Shown here piece after piece: positions 1 to 10,836 of a stretch of DNA of 64,000 nt. Positions within the stretch are counted from its first letter, which is position 1; the number at the start of each line of letters is the position of its first letter. The position numbers and the translations under genes were made by a program. Origin of the DNA: Heterodera schachtii. Taxonomy: Eukaryota; Nematoda; Chromadorea; Rhabditida; Heteroderidae. The notes under the pieces were generated by a model. It was not told where the DNA came from. It was given only the letters and a program-made list of their open reading frames with translations, and did no database searches. The DNA lies in contig SIJG01000077.1 in assembly GCA_023374025.1 (NCBI GenBank), forward strand, positions 75,242 to 139,241. Direction: 5' to 3'.

Positions 1-440
1 AAATTCGTGACTCGAGAAATTTCTCGGGGTTTTTGAGCAGGGGCCAATGCTGAAATGCACGAAGCGAGAAATTTCTCGAGGTTTTTGAGGTATAATGTTG
101 ATTCTCGGGGCGAATTCCCGACCTAGGTTCGCGAACCGAAAAATTTTCCGGGCTTTTGGAGGCCTGTCATGATTGTCGAACCATTTCCCTACCAAGTTCT
201 CGAACAAAGAAATTTCTCGTGGTTTTGAGAAATATATCGCTTCACGGGGTCAATTGCCCCGGCCGAAGTTCTTAACTCGATAAATTTCTAGGGGTTTTTG
301 AAGTATTTCTCGGTTCCCGGGGCCAATTCCCGACTTGAATTCTCGAACCGGGAAATTCTCCTGTTTTTTTTTGTCTCCGTCTCGTCTCGTCCTACGGGAC
401 TAATTCTCGACTCTCCTGCTCAATTCTCGGTCTAAAATTC
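1..440. repeat. degenerate CTCGAG-word repeat
   Basis: The stretch is built from imperfect repeats of words such as TTCTCGAG, CTCGAACC and AATTCTCG at irregular 20-60 base spacing. No reading frame survives. The same vocabulary returns at 11080-11720, 18295-18365, 31130-31255, 33290-33365 and 38850-39400, so this is a dispersed low-complexity family rather than a local accident. Confidence 0.7.
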
Positions 441-2640
441 CACAGGACAAGTGGAAGAGGGTCAATTAGACAATAATCCATGTTCGAGATCATACATACC
501 AAAAAGTCGAAAAGTCTAATTTTTAAAATTTCATTCCGTAAAACTTGCCGGTGGCTGACAGTGTTGTGACAGTGACGGTTGATGATGGTGGGCTTGGCTG
601 ATGTTTCTGCTGCTTTGTTTGTGTCGGATTAAGCTGATCGACACTGATCAGAGCTGGTAGAGGCATCGCAGTGTTTTTTTTTTTTGCAATTATTTTTTGT
701 GATCAATGGCAGAAAAAAAAAACAAAATAATTATTTAAATTAAATAAATTTTCCGTGTTGTCCAACTAAATTTTGAGTTTTTAAATTTTTAAATGGGCTA
801 AATTTGATTTAAAATAGAATAAGGAATACCAGAAACATTGATAGAAAAAAAAATTTTAAATTCAGAAAATGAATTTAGAAAAAAATTAATTAAATTTAAT
901 GGACATTTAAAAAGTGAATGAAAAAATATTTAAAAAATAAAACAAATTAAATTGGGAATAATTAAAATTGTTTTGCAATTCACTTTTCAACTCACAACAA
1001 CAAAAACAACATTAACAACAACAAAAATAATCTTTCGCGCAAAAACGCCCAAAGTTAAAGTGTCAAAATGAAAATGAAAATCGAAACCTAAGCCAGGCTT
1101 AAACCTGAAAATTTAAACTTAAAATATTATTTAGATATTTTATTTTTAATTTTCAGACACCCAAACCACATAATAAAATGATTTTCTTTGAAAAAACCCA
1201 TTATCTTTTGACTTTCATCATAAAAAGGACAGTCCTTGAATGACAAGAAAAGTCCTTGAAAACTAAAAAATCTTTGAAAATTTCTTATGCCCGAAAAACT
1301 TTGAAATAAAAATCCCGTAAACTCAAAACAAAAACAGCCATTATTAAATACAATAATTTGTCATCTTTAAACTTTTATATGCCATGAATTATAATAGAAT
1401 TTTAAAAAAAAATAAAATAAATGCGATTAAATCCGCAAAATTAAAAATTGAATATGCAAAATTAAAATGGGAATTTTTCGAGTAAATATTCAAAAAATAT
1501 CTGTTTGATTTTGCTTGGCAACGACAGAACATTGAAAATTGGTTGGTCTGAGAAGTAAAAAATTATAAATTAACGGCAGAATTCCAAAAATTAAAATTAA
1601 AAAAGAAAATTAATTAAAATTGCAAAATCAAAAAGTGAATTTTGCGCGCAAATATTTGGCGGTGGCGGCGGCGGCAGAGCAAAACAAAAACAAACAAAAC
1701 GCCACAAAAGTGAACGCACAGAAAATTTGCAGAAAAAATAAACAAATTTGATCATCGGCATTTGATGTGCCTCATTAAATCTGAAATTGGGGGCTCTTTT
1801 TTTTCTTGACAAATGAGGCGTGACGACAAATTTTTGGGGGGGGGGCCGGGCGGGGAATGATTTGGCATTGAATTGGCGCCCAATCTTTGCCCCTCCGGCG
1901 GAGAGTTTTGTAAAAAGAGTGTCCGTCCTCCCTCCCATACACCCGCCCCCCCCCCATTAAAAGTTTCAAAATTTGTGGTTTGAAATTTCCAGTTTTTGTC
2001 CCCAATTAAGTGGGGGGGGGGGGAGAAATGAAAAATTTTTGAATGAATTTAAACGTTGAGGGCAGTTTAAAAAAGTACAAAAAATATTTTAAATAGAAAA
2101 AAAAAAACTTTGAATGAAGAAAAACGTTGAGGCCAGTTTAAAAAAGTACAAAAAATTGGAGTTTAAAAATGAAAAAGTTTGAATTAATTTAAATGGAAAT
2201 GGCAGTTTAAAAAAAAAAGTACAAAAATTTGGAGTATAAAAAATTTAAGAAAAAACCCCCCTAAATTTGTATGAAAATTGTAAAACCTAGAGTTTTTTCA
2301 GAGTTAAAGGATTTTTTTTGCCAATTGATTTACGGGCGAAGGCAGCCTAAAGACATTAAAAAAATTTCATTTTGAAAAATCGGCTTAAAACCGGAAAAAA
2401 GAAAATTAAAAATGGGTCGGTTGAGCTTAAATTAAAAAAAGGACATTTAAAATTAGGAGAAAAGATTTCGAAAAATAAGAATTTGCGAAACAGTCAAAAC
2501 GCCATAAAAATAAACAAAACAAAAAAAAAATTGAAAAACCTAAAACATAAAAAGAAGGTTCCCGAAAAGAAGATTAACTTTTTTAATTGACTGCCGAATA
2601 AACGCGCGAGAAATTTAGAGTTTATTGCACGGTGATTTGG
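441..2640. other. AT-rich intergenic DNA, no gene seen
   Basis: Long A and T runs with short open frames rich in Lys, Asn and Phe. The block near 2040-2230 repeats a unit containing GGCAGTTTAAAAAAGTACAAAAA about three times at roughly 85-base spacing. I see no splice-bounded coding exon on either strand. Confidence 0.6.
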
Positions 2641-4300
2641 TGATTTGATTGACACAGGGCCATGGACGAACAAAATGATCGAAAAAAACCAAAAATCAGT
2701 CGGAGAGAGAGAGAGAAACAAATGAAACGAGCAAAGCTTAATTGGAGAGTGATCGGAAATGAAGACCCACCAATAGCATGTGATCAGAAAAGAACAAATT
2801 TTTAGTTGTTTTTTTTTGTTGCCGGAAGGAAGGAATGATCGCTGATCAGAGATAAAAGTTGGTAACAGAAAGTGTCATTTTGCCGCGTGATCAGATAAAG
2901 GTCATCAGCATTTTCAAGTGATCAGAGACAACAAAAATTTTGCCGGAAGGAAGGGGTGATCGCTGATCGGAGACAAAAGTTAGTATCAGGAAATGACAGT
3001 GTCCATATGGAACAAGATGCAAAAATTATTGCCGTACACTGTAAAAGTGATCAGCATTTTTCAAGTGATCAGAGACAAAAAAAATTGCCGGAAGGAATTG
3101 GTGACCAAATAATTGCTTTTCAGAGACAATATTTGTACAAGGAGGGGATTTTTCAAGTGAATTATTGCCGGATACTGTAAAAGTGATAAGCCTTTTTCAA
3201 CTGATCAGAGACAAAAATGTTTTGTCGGATGGTCTTACTGATCGCTAATCCGAACAAAATTTGCCAGTGACCAGAGACAATATGAATTGCCTGAGGCTTT
3301 GTAAAATGATTGATTTAATTAAACTTTGATAAAAACTCTGATCACGCCCCACGCACTCAATTTAGTACACTCCAATGTAATGAATGAATGAGTGAGTGAT
3401 CAACCCAAATTTTTGCGCATTTTAATTGCTTCAGATCATCGTAGTTTTGTCGCGTGATTTATTGGGCACCTTTTTCTTCCCCTCCCCACTCTGATCACCC
3501 ACTCTGATCATCGAGTTTATGTTTTGTACTAGTGGAATTGGGTGGTTTGAATTTTATTTTTTGTGCTTTTATTTGGGTTGAGGTCATTCATTCAATTCAC
3601 CATTCATTCGGTTGCGCAACCATTTTTATGCTCGGCTGATCGGTGGGTGATTTGTGTGCCCTTTGTTTACACATGCCACTGGTCAGTGTGTGGGTGATCG
3701 GAAGGGACGATCCGACCGGGCGGGGAAGTGATCAATGTGCTCTGCTGTTGAAAGCTGATCAGAGGAGCCATTAGTGTGAAAAGCTGTGATTGAGTGATCA
3801 GAAAATGATAATCGGAATGCGAATGGAATTGTAGGAAAAATGATTGGGAATTGTGATTGATGAAAAACCAAAAGCAGCTTTTAAAATGATCAGCCCTTGA
3901 CTGTACAGTTAAATGTGAGAGAGAACGATCGGGAATGTGATCAGATTTGGATGAATATCGGAAAGGTGATCAAATTTACATCAATTTGAGGGCAAACAAT
4001 TTAAAGATGACGAATTTTTTAAAGTCATCAAATAGTTAGGGTTGGATCGAAATCAATTGATCACATAGTGATCATAGTGAGTCATCGAGTGATCGGAAAT
4101 CATCATGCTTACCACTAAACAAATGATCAAAACTCTTGAAAATCTGAAATTGAAAAGCAAAAGTTTCAAATACCCTCTCATTTGATCATTTTATATTCTA
4201 CAGAGTTATGATCAGAGACTGAGTGATCAGACCAGACGGGCACCGCCCAAACAATATTAATGAAGGGCAAAAATCATAATTATTAATTAATTGTGTAAAA
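2641..4300. repeat. TGATCA-rich degenerate repeat
   Basis: The palindrome TGATCA and its contexts (GTGATCAGAGACAAAA, AGTGATCAG) recur every 20-60 bases, with phrases such as GCCGGAAGGAA repeated around 2821, 2941 and 3087. Open frames here are short and repeat-derived. Related blocks lie at 5820-6090, 9790-10470, 13960-14330 and 35290-35870. Confidence 0.65.
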
Positions 4301-4366
4301 ATTCAAACAAAATTTGACAAAATGCTCCATCACTCCCTTTTTTTGTTCGCACCATCAGCAGGGGTG

Positions 4367-4766
4367 GGTGCTATGACGTTAATAAAAAAAAAACCACCAA
4401 ATCAAAAATTTTTGACAGAAAATTATTCATAACTTCGCCCAAAATGAACCAAATTTGAAATTCTTGATATCATTCGATAGGCCTAAATGTTTTCTATTAT
4501 TCTGCAAAGGTTCAAGAAAATTTCGTTAATTTTCAAAAAAGTTATGACCTGAGAAGTTAAAAAACCCAAGTTTTTCCGACATTTTTCGTCATAACTTTTT
4601 TGAAAATTAACGAAATTTCTTGAAACTTTGCAGAATAATAGAAAACATTTAGGCCTATCGAATGATATCAAGCTGTTTAAAATTTGGTTCATTTTGGGCG
4701 AAATTATGAATAATTTTCTGTCAAAAATTTTCCATTTGACGGTTTTTTGACTAACGTCCCAGCACC
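4367..4766. mobile_element. foldback element (GGTGCTATGACG family)
   Basis: A 400-base near-palindrome. The left arm starts GGTGCTATGACGTTA and the right arm ends with its near-complement TAACGTCCCAGCACC. The arms meet near 4575. Internal phrases CATAACTTTTTTGAAAATTA and ATCGAATGATATCAAG are mirrored in both arms. No target duplication could be recognised. A sister copy with the same ends lies at 12916-13290. Confidence 0.8.
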
Positions 4767-5154
4767 AAATCACTCCCCATTCTCTTCCGATCATTGATCA
4801 CATACTACGAAAGGAATGTGTGTGATTTTTTGATCAAACTATGGGCGGACCAAAAATACGTCGTCGTCCCAATCACCACGCTCCAATAGAAACTATAAAA
4901 TTGTTCACCCTTGGGCGCAACACATATGTAGAAGAATAGGCTTTTCAAATGTCATAAGTCATCCATCACACATAAGTGGACACGCCCTTTTTGCCATCTC
5001 TGACACCTGTTTTCTCTTTCTCTGTCCTCCTTCTTGGTTTTGACTCTGTGATCAATTTTTGTTGTTGTAGTGTCTGATTGTTGGACAATTTGTTTCTCTC
5101 TCTTCTCATTATTTTTTGATCATTTTAGCTGCTGATCAATTTTCATTTTTTGAA

Positions 5155-5415
5155 GTTCAGCCCTCATCTCTTCCCTCTCTCACTCTTTCTCTCTCTCGCT
5201 CTCTTCTTTTCTCTCCAACTCTCTCTTTTCTCTCTCTCTCCCCCCCCCCTCTCTCTTTCTCTCACTCTTCCCCCCTCTCTCTCTTCCCTCCCATCTCTTT
5301 TTTTTCTCTTCCTCTCTCGCGCCCCCTCTCTCTCTCTCTCTTCCCCCTCTCCCTCTTTCCCTATCTCTCTCTCTCTCTGTCTCTCGCTCTCTTCCCCTCT
5401 CTCTCTCTCCCCTTT
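5155..5415. repeat. polypyrimidine CT microsatellite
   Basis: About 260 bases of almost uninterrupted C and T on the plus strand (CTCTCTCT with CCCC and TTTT interruptions). The overlapping open frames in several phases are a by-product of its composition. Confidence 0.9.
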
Positions 5416-6110
5416 CTTTCTAGACCACCCATGTGATGTGACTTTATGACTTCCCCTCCCCCTCTTTTTTTTTTGCGCTGAACCGTCCAATTCATTCATT
5501 ACGCTTTTCCTTTTAAACTGCTTTTCCCTGCTTTCCCCTTCCGGCAATTTAATACCCCCCCCCCCTTTTTTTTTGTCCTGTTCCATCAAATTACACAACA
5601 ATGTTTCGCTGGCCCCCACTTCACACCCTTTTCAAACACAAAATTCTGGTGGGAGGAAAAAACGCTCGTCTTTTTGTGGCAACAACAACAACAACCGGTT
5701 TCTGCCCCCGGGGGCCACCGAAAAAAAGCAATCGCTGTAGAAAATGGTGAGGGGGGGAGGGGGCATTTTTTATTTGTCTGTTTGTTTTGTTTGTTTATTT
5801 TGTGCCCTTAAATGCGCCGAAAACTCTGATTGATCAAAAATGGAGGAGCAGAAGTGGGCAGGAGGGATGTGTTAAATTGATCAAAATTGGTTGGGAGAGG
5901 GACGGACTGTTTGATCAATGATCAGAGAATTTTGTTTCTAAATCAGACCAAAGTAAAAAATTGAATTTGATCAAAATTTGAGGGATGGATTGTTTTATCA
6001 ATGATCAGAGAATTCTGTTTTATCAAAATTGGTCAAAATTGAGTTTCCATGTTATGATCAAGTCTAGAAATCAATGATCAAACAAAATATGTAACAAATT
6101 TAAACATCAA
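5416..6110 (+). repeat. intergenic DNA with a duplicated block (copy 1)
   Basis: No gene is seen. The segment from about 5755 to 5935 (TTTATTTGTCTGTTTG, then AAATGCGCCGAAAACTCTGA, then GATCA-rich text) is repeated in the same orientation at about 9730-9900, directly beyond the composite inverted repeat at 8591-9716. Confidence 0.65.
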
Positions 6111-6165
6111 ATTTACAATACAGTTACCATTTAATTGCTCAAAAAGTGCCACATTTGCAAGCAAC

Positions 6166-6549
6166 CGGTCTACCTCAGTTGGGCCCCGGCACGTTTGGGC
6201 CCCAGCATGTTTTTGAACTATAACTTTTTTCTTTGCCAACCAAATCTAACAACCTTGGTATCATTCGAGAGCCCTTCAGATGCTCTATTAGCCTGCAAGA
6301 TTCCAAAAAAATACGTCAATTTTGAACAAATTTATGGTCAAAAAGGTTGGAAAATTTGGTTTTTTGAATGCTTCTGGCCATAACTTTTTTTGAACCTTAA
6401 CGAAATTTTTCGAAATTTAGCAGGTTAATAGAGGACACTTAGGGTTTTCGAATAATACCAAGAATGTTGGATTTGGCAGACAAAGAAAAAAGTTATAGCC
6501 AAAAACCCGCTGGGGCCCAAACGTGCCGGGGCCCAACTGAGCGGTTCCG
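6166..6549. mobile_element. hAT-like foldback element, 8-bp target duplication
   Basis: A 384-base inverted repeat. The ends read CGGTCTACCTCAGTTGGG on the left and CGGAACCGCTCAGTTGGG on the right (complemented), and the GGGCCCCGGCACGTTTGGG arm is nearly perfect. It is flanked by perfect direct repeats CAAGCAAC (6158-6165 and 6550-6557). Eight-base duplications are typical of hAT transposons. It has no coding capacity. Relatives lie at 15723-16095 and 40432-40815. Confidence 0.85.
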
Positions 6550-6627
6550 CAAGCAACGCCATTATGTGATGCTTTGTGCGTAATTCTAATCCGATTCAGT
6601 ATTTTGCGATTTTCGTCCATATTAAAT

Positions 6628-7178
6628 TAGGGATGATATTTATAGTTTTTTCACTATTTTTTCCTGAGCTCCCCGTGGCCTGAAATGCACGAAAAACATG
6701 TTTTTTTTCGGCTGTTGTTAAGCTACTTTTCGAGTTATTAGCAATTATTTTCTAGTTTTTTATTTTTAGCAACTAAAAAACTACAAAATTTTTGAAAACA
6801 AAACTATTTTCAACTATTTGGCGTTTTGCCCAGAATTTGTTAACAAAAATGCAATAAAAACGAAAATACAACCCTAAGAATCGACTTAAAATTTTTTCAA
6901 AAAATACACCCCTAAGAAACGACCAGAAAATTTTCAAAAACACACCTCTGCGAAATGAAAAATTTCTCGATAATTCACCTCCAAAATTTATTTATTTATT
7001 TATCTCAATACTGATTTGGCCTATTTTTTTTTACATTTTTAATAAATTTTGTCATTTTACGTCCCTAAATTCGGAACTTTTTAGCAACTATTTACCCATT
7101 TTAGCAACTATTTTGGGGGTTTTTTAGAAACTAAAAATTAATTATTTTGCAGTTTTTAGCAACGATATATCATCCCTA
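6628..7178. mobile_element. foldback element, TAGGGATGAT ends
   Basis: Starts TAGGGATGATATTTATAG and ends ATATATCATCCCTA. The interior is rich in TTTTAGCAACTA words on both arms. Near the left end lies the phrase GCACGAAAAACATG shared with other elements. The right flank was itself hit by the next element. A clean target duplication is not visible. Confidence 0.75.
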
Positions 7179-7183
7179 ATTAT

Positions 7184-7774
7184 TAGGGCTGCCAATTTTA
7201 TGTAAATATATATTTTTTCCTGGCTTCTCCATGCTCTAAATAGCAGGAAAAACACTTTCTTTTTTGTGTTTGGGTACAAAAACCGGGACTTTTATTTACA
7301 TATTTTTACATATTTCGCGATTTTTATACATATTACATATTTCGGGATTTTCTTACATATTTGTACATATTTTGGATTTTTTCATATATATTTTCATTTT
7401 TTTACATATTTTGAGGATTTTTTACGGAAATTTTTGGAAAAACTCAAAAAAAAATTCAAAATTTCGGCAAATTTTTTGTACATATTTTCATATTTTTTTA
7501 AATATTTCGAGAAATTTTGAAAATTTATAGTGAAAAAACATCCATGAAAAATTCCAAAAAAAGTAATTTTTAAAATACGAAAGGTGATTCTAAGGCTATT
7601 TAAGTAATTTTTATGGCATTTTGTTTCTATTTCATACTTTAAGAGGATTTAAAAAAAGAACCATTTAAAAAATTTATTTACATATTTGGGGTTTTTTGTA
7701 CATATTTTGGGATTTTTCTTACATATTTATGTACATATTTGGACCACTTTTTGTACATATTTTTAGCAGCCCTA
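7184..7774. mobile_element. hAT-like element, TAGGGCTG ends, 8-bp target duplication
   Basis: Ends are TAGGGCTGCCAA and TTAGCAGCCCTA. Perfect 8-base direct repeats CTAATTAT flank it (7176-7183 and 7775-7782); the left one overlaps the end of the preceding element, so this insertion is younger. The interior is a degenerate TTTACATATTT repeat with mirrored strands. No transposase is encoded. Confidence 0.88.
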
Positions 7775-8020
7775 CTAATTATAATCCATATTTTGATTCT
7801 TGTCCATATAAATCCGGTCCCTATTAATTTGAAAACGCAATAAAATAATTTCAATTAATGCACACATTAATAAATAATAATTACAATAAAGAGAATAACA
7901 ATGGAAGATAATTCATTAATATGTATACAATAAATTACAAAGGAGGGGAGGAATTAAGTTAAGGGGAATTTATTCATACAAAATACTGAAATGCACAAAC
8001 TGAACACATAAATTTAAATT

Positions 8021-8441
8021 TTAAATAACATTTGTTATTTTGGCGTTTTGTTTACAATTCAGCATCCGTTCCCTCAGAATGATGGGGTTAAATCCTTTTC
8101 TGACCAGGACGAAATTCCCCAATAGGCGGGCACATCTACCATTGTTGCGGAATGGATGCATGTACACCTAATGCAATGCGTTTTCACTTATTATTGAATA
8201 TTTAATTTTAAACATGTACTAAGCGATAGTGCATTTCGGCGACTAGCTGAATGACGCCGAGCTTATGTTCCTGCTTCTTGAACCACTCGATCAGCTCGGC
8301 CATCTTCAACGGCACAAGCCGGTAGTCGACCGGAATGTGGTCACGGACGATCACATTACATGTTCGGAGACGGCCCGCATCTCTGGGCTCACGGTAAACT
8401 CGTTGGTGCATTTGTTGGATCATCTTAAAGGCGTGATTTTG
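8021..8441 (-). pseudogene. Fic-domain (AMPylase-like) gene fragment with broken motif
   Basis: Two minus-strand exons, 8441-8220 and 8167-8021 (stop), join in phase across a 52-base intron with GT and TTAG ends. The joined product reads like a Fic domain: MIQQMHQRV, then AGRLRTCNVIV, HIPVDY, a helix ELIEWFKKQE, HYRLVYMHPF, and CARLLGNF. Fic proteins move AMP from ATP to target proteins using a loop HPFxDGNGR. Here the loop reads HPFRNNGR: one residue is missing and the acidic residue that binds magnesium is Asn. Transfer activity is therefore unlikely. The fragment ends 31 residues after the loop. The 5' part (TPR and membrane segment in C. elegans FIC-1) was not found; upstream lies a composite inverted repeat. 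I infer a decayed or neofunctionalised copy. A donor for the preceding exon is not clear. Confidence 0.75.
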
Positions 8442-8590
8442 CTAATCGAGTGGATTTCTTGAAGTGTAGACCTTGAATTTTTTGTGTAGATGAATGGAGG
8501 TGTTAGAATATCACAATACAAAGCATCATATTTGAATGCTGATTGGTAAATGCCCTCCTGCAATTGCCTTAGGTGTTCTTCCGCTGCTCT

Positions 8591-9716
8591 GTCATTTTGG
8601 CCGCCATGTCGGATGAGATCAAAAGCCATTTTTTGCTAGCTTAATTTATATTGACAATTCAAAAACAATTTTTCCTCTGTAAGAGGCTGCATTATTGGTT
8701 CACAGAATCTTCATTTTTTTGTATTTTCCCCCTTTAAGCAATTTTTTTTATATATTCGGATAGTAAAAGGTTTTCAAGCAGCTATGTATTAGATTTTTTA
8801 TAGGGGACACTAGCTGAGTAAAAAAAAAATTTTTTCTCAAAATGGGGAGGGGGGGGGGGGGGGGACAAACCAAAGATTACAGAAAATTGACTTTCTTATT
8901 TTCAAGGAATTCGCGCGGTTATTCTAAATAGAAACCAATTAAGGATTGAACTGAGGGAATCCTAATCAGGCCATTTATGACAGAATTTCATTACGTAAAT
9001 CCACGTACCCATAATTGCAGCGAAGATCCTACCCAATTCAACAATACTCAGCTTCCGTGCCCCCTAGAAAAAATCTAATACATAGCTGCTTGAAAACCTT
9101 TTAACTTCGGTCGCTGTTGTCTTCATCCGCCGGATGTTGTCAAATGTTGAACTGTCCGAATATATAAATAAAAAATTCTTAAAGGGGAAATACAAAAAAA
9201 AAAATGAAGATTCTGTGAACCGATAATGCAGCCGGCGCTAGTTTAAAAGCGTGGTCTTTTGAATTTTTTTTTTTTTTTTTACTTTTTTTTGGTCTAAATT
9301 TTTTTTCTTGCTTTTACTCATAATGATAAATATTAAGCATTACAGCACGATTATGGCGAATAAAAATATTTTTTATCTCAAAAATTTTGCGAAACAAAAG
9401 GGTTCCTTCCCCCTATGGTTTTTTTTTAAATTCAAAAGCTGTCACTTTTTAATTAGTGCCAAATTTTCTTTTAAAAATTATTTTCAATTTATTAAATAGC
9501 GTGAAATGCGTACATCTGTTAAAAAAACAAATCCTACATCGAAATAAAGAAAAAAAAATTAGACCAAAAAAAATTGAAAAAAATTTCAAAAGACCCCGCT
9601 TTTAAACTAGCGCCATGCAGCCTCTTACAGAGGAAAAATTGTTTTTGAATTGTCAATATAATATTAAGCTAGCAAAAAATGGCATTCGATCTCATCCGAC
9701 ATGGCGGCCAAAATGA
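8591..9716. mobile_element. composite nested inverted repeat
   Basis: The outer arms 8591-8694 and 9615-9716 are about 100-base inverted repeats of each other (GGCCGCCATGTCGGATGAGA through CCTCTGTAAGAGGCTGCA). Between them lie two more foldbacks in series. The first, about 8686-9232, has mirrored arms GGCTGCATTAT, TTCACAGAATCTTCA and AAGCAGCTATGTATTAGA. The second, about 9233-9612, has ends GGCGCTAGTTTAAAAGCG. No coding capacity is seen inside. The left outer arm adjoins the Fic fragment. Confidence 0.75.
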
Positions 9717-9727
9717 ACTCATTGAAT

Positions 9728-10470
9728 GGGGGCCGTTTTTTATTTGTCTGTTTGTTTGTTTGTTTATTTTGTGCACTTAAATGAGCCGAAAACTCAGATT
9801 GATCAAAAATTGAGGAGCAGAGGTGGTGAGGGATTGATTGTGTTAAATTGATCAAAATTTTGGTTGGAGAAGGATTGTTTGATCAACGATCAAAGAATTT
9901 TGGGTAATCATATAAAAGGGTCGGGGTCAACTCGCCGCGGGCTCTTTCGGCGCCGACAATTTGAAATGTTATAACTTTTTTCTTAGTCAGTTAAAGTTAG
10001 AAAATCTGGCATCATTTGAAAGCCCTAAATGTGCTTAACATTTATAAAAGATCAAACATTGAGAATTTCATTAAAATTTGAGGGAAGGATTGTTTGATCA
10101 ATGATCAAAGAGTTCTGAGTAGAATTGATCAGAGAATTTTGTTTCTGAATCGAACCAAACTAAAAAATGAAATTGATCAAAAATTTGAGGGATGGATTGT
10201 TTGATCAGAGAGAGTTCTGCATTAATCAGACCAAGTTTAGAAGCTGTTTAATCAGATATCAAAGCATGTGATGAAAATTGGATTTTTTGTTAAGACCAAG
10301 TATAGAAAGCATTGTTCAAACAAACTGATGTAAAATTTAATTCAATCAAACTTTTTTAGAGATTATTTAATCAGTGATCAAACTTTTGTATCGCAATGTT
10401 TCTTTTTTAATTTTGAAAAATTGCGCGACTTTTTGATCACCGATCAGAGAAAGTGTTTTAATGTGTCAAT
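9728..10470 (+). repeat. duplicated TGATCA-rich block (copy 2) with half a foldback
   Basis: 9730-9900 repeats 5755-5935 in the same orientation. Embedded at about 9938-10080 is one arm only of an ATAACTTTTTT-type foldback (GGGGTCAACTCGCCGCGGGC, then ATCATTTGAAAGCCCTAAA). The rest continues the TGATCA repeat. 10471-10836 is AT-rich with a short CTCGAG patch near 10707-10825, and no gene is seen there. Confidence 0.6.
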
Positions 10471-10836
10471 TTCCAATGAAAATTTTCAAAAATAAATTTA
10501 TATTTATTGATTAAATAAAGGCCATTAAAAATGAATTTCCAAAGAGACAATTTAAAAAAAAGGTTGTAAAATATGTAAAACATTAATTAAAGGCGGAATC
10601 AAAATTAATTATAAAGAATTAAGGGGTAATTGAAATGAATTTCCAATCAAATATTTTGTCTCTGTGTGCATTTGTTTGGTCAGTGCTGTTGTCCACTAAT
10701 GATGCTCGAGAATGGAACAAAATTTCCCGATTTTCTCGACACACGTTACCCCGAAATTTGGTCGAATTTTTCTGACGATAAAATATCTCCCGAAAAAGCG
10801 GGAATTTCTCGAGACTCTCGAGCATCATTAGCAACA

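Noticed and set aside
5116..5619. overlapping open frames on both strands, Ser/Leu-rich or Arg/Glu/Gly-rich
   Set aside because: Produced by the CT microsatellite at 5155-5415.
6135..6620. similar short proteins read from several foldbacks (Phe/Asn/Leu-rich, with FESP or FENP)
   Set aside because: The resemblance between loci comes from the shared foldback DNA. Both strands of each palindrome give the same peptides.
9235..9560. possible short gene between the T-rich and A-rich tracts
   Set aside because: The tracts are arms of the inner foldback 9233-9612, and the frame (9308-9499) is low-complexity Lys/Phe sequence.
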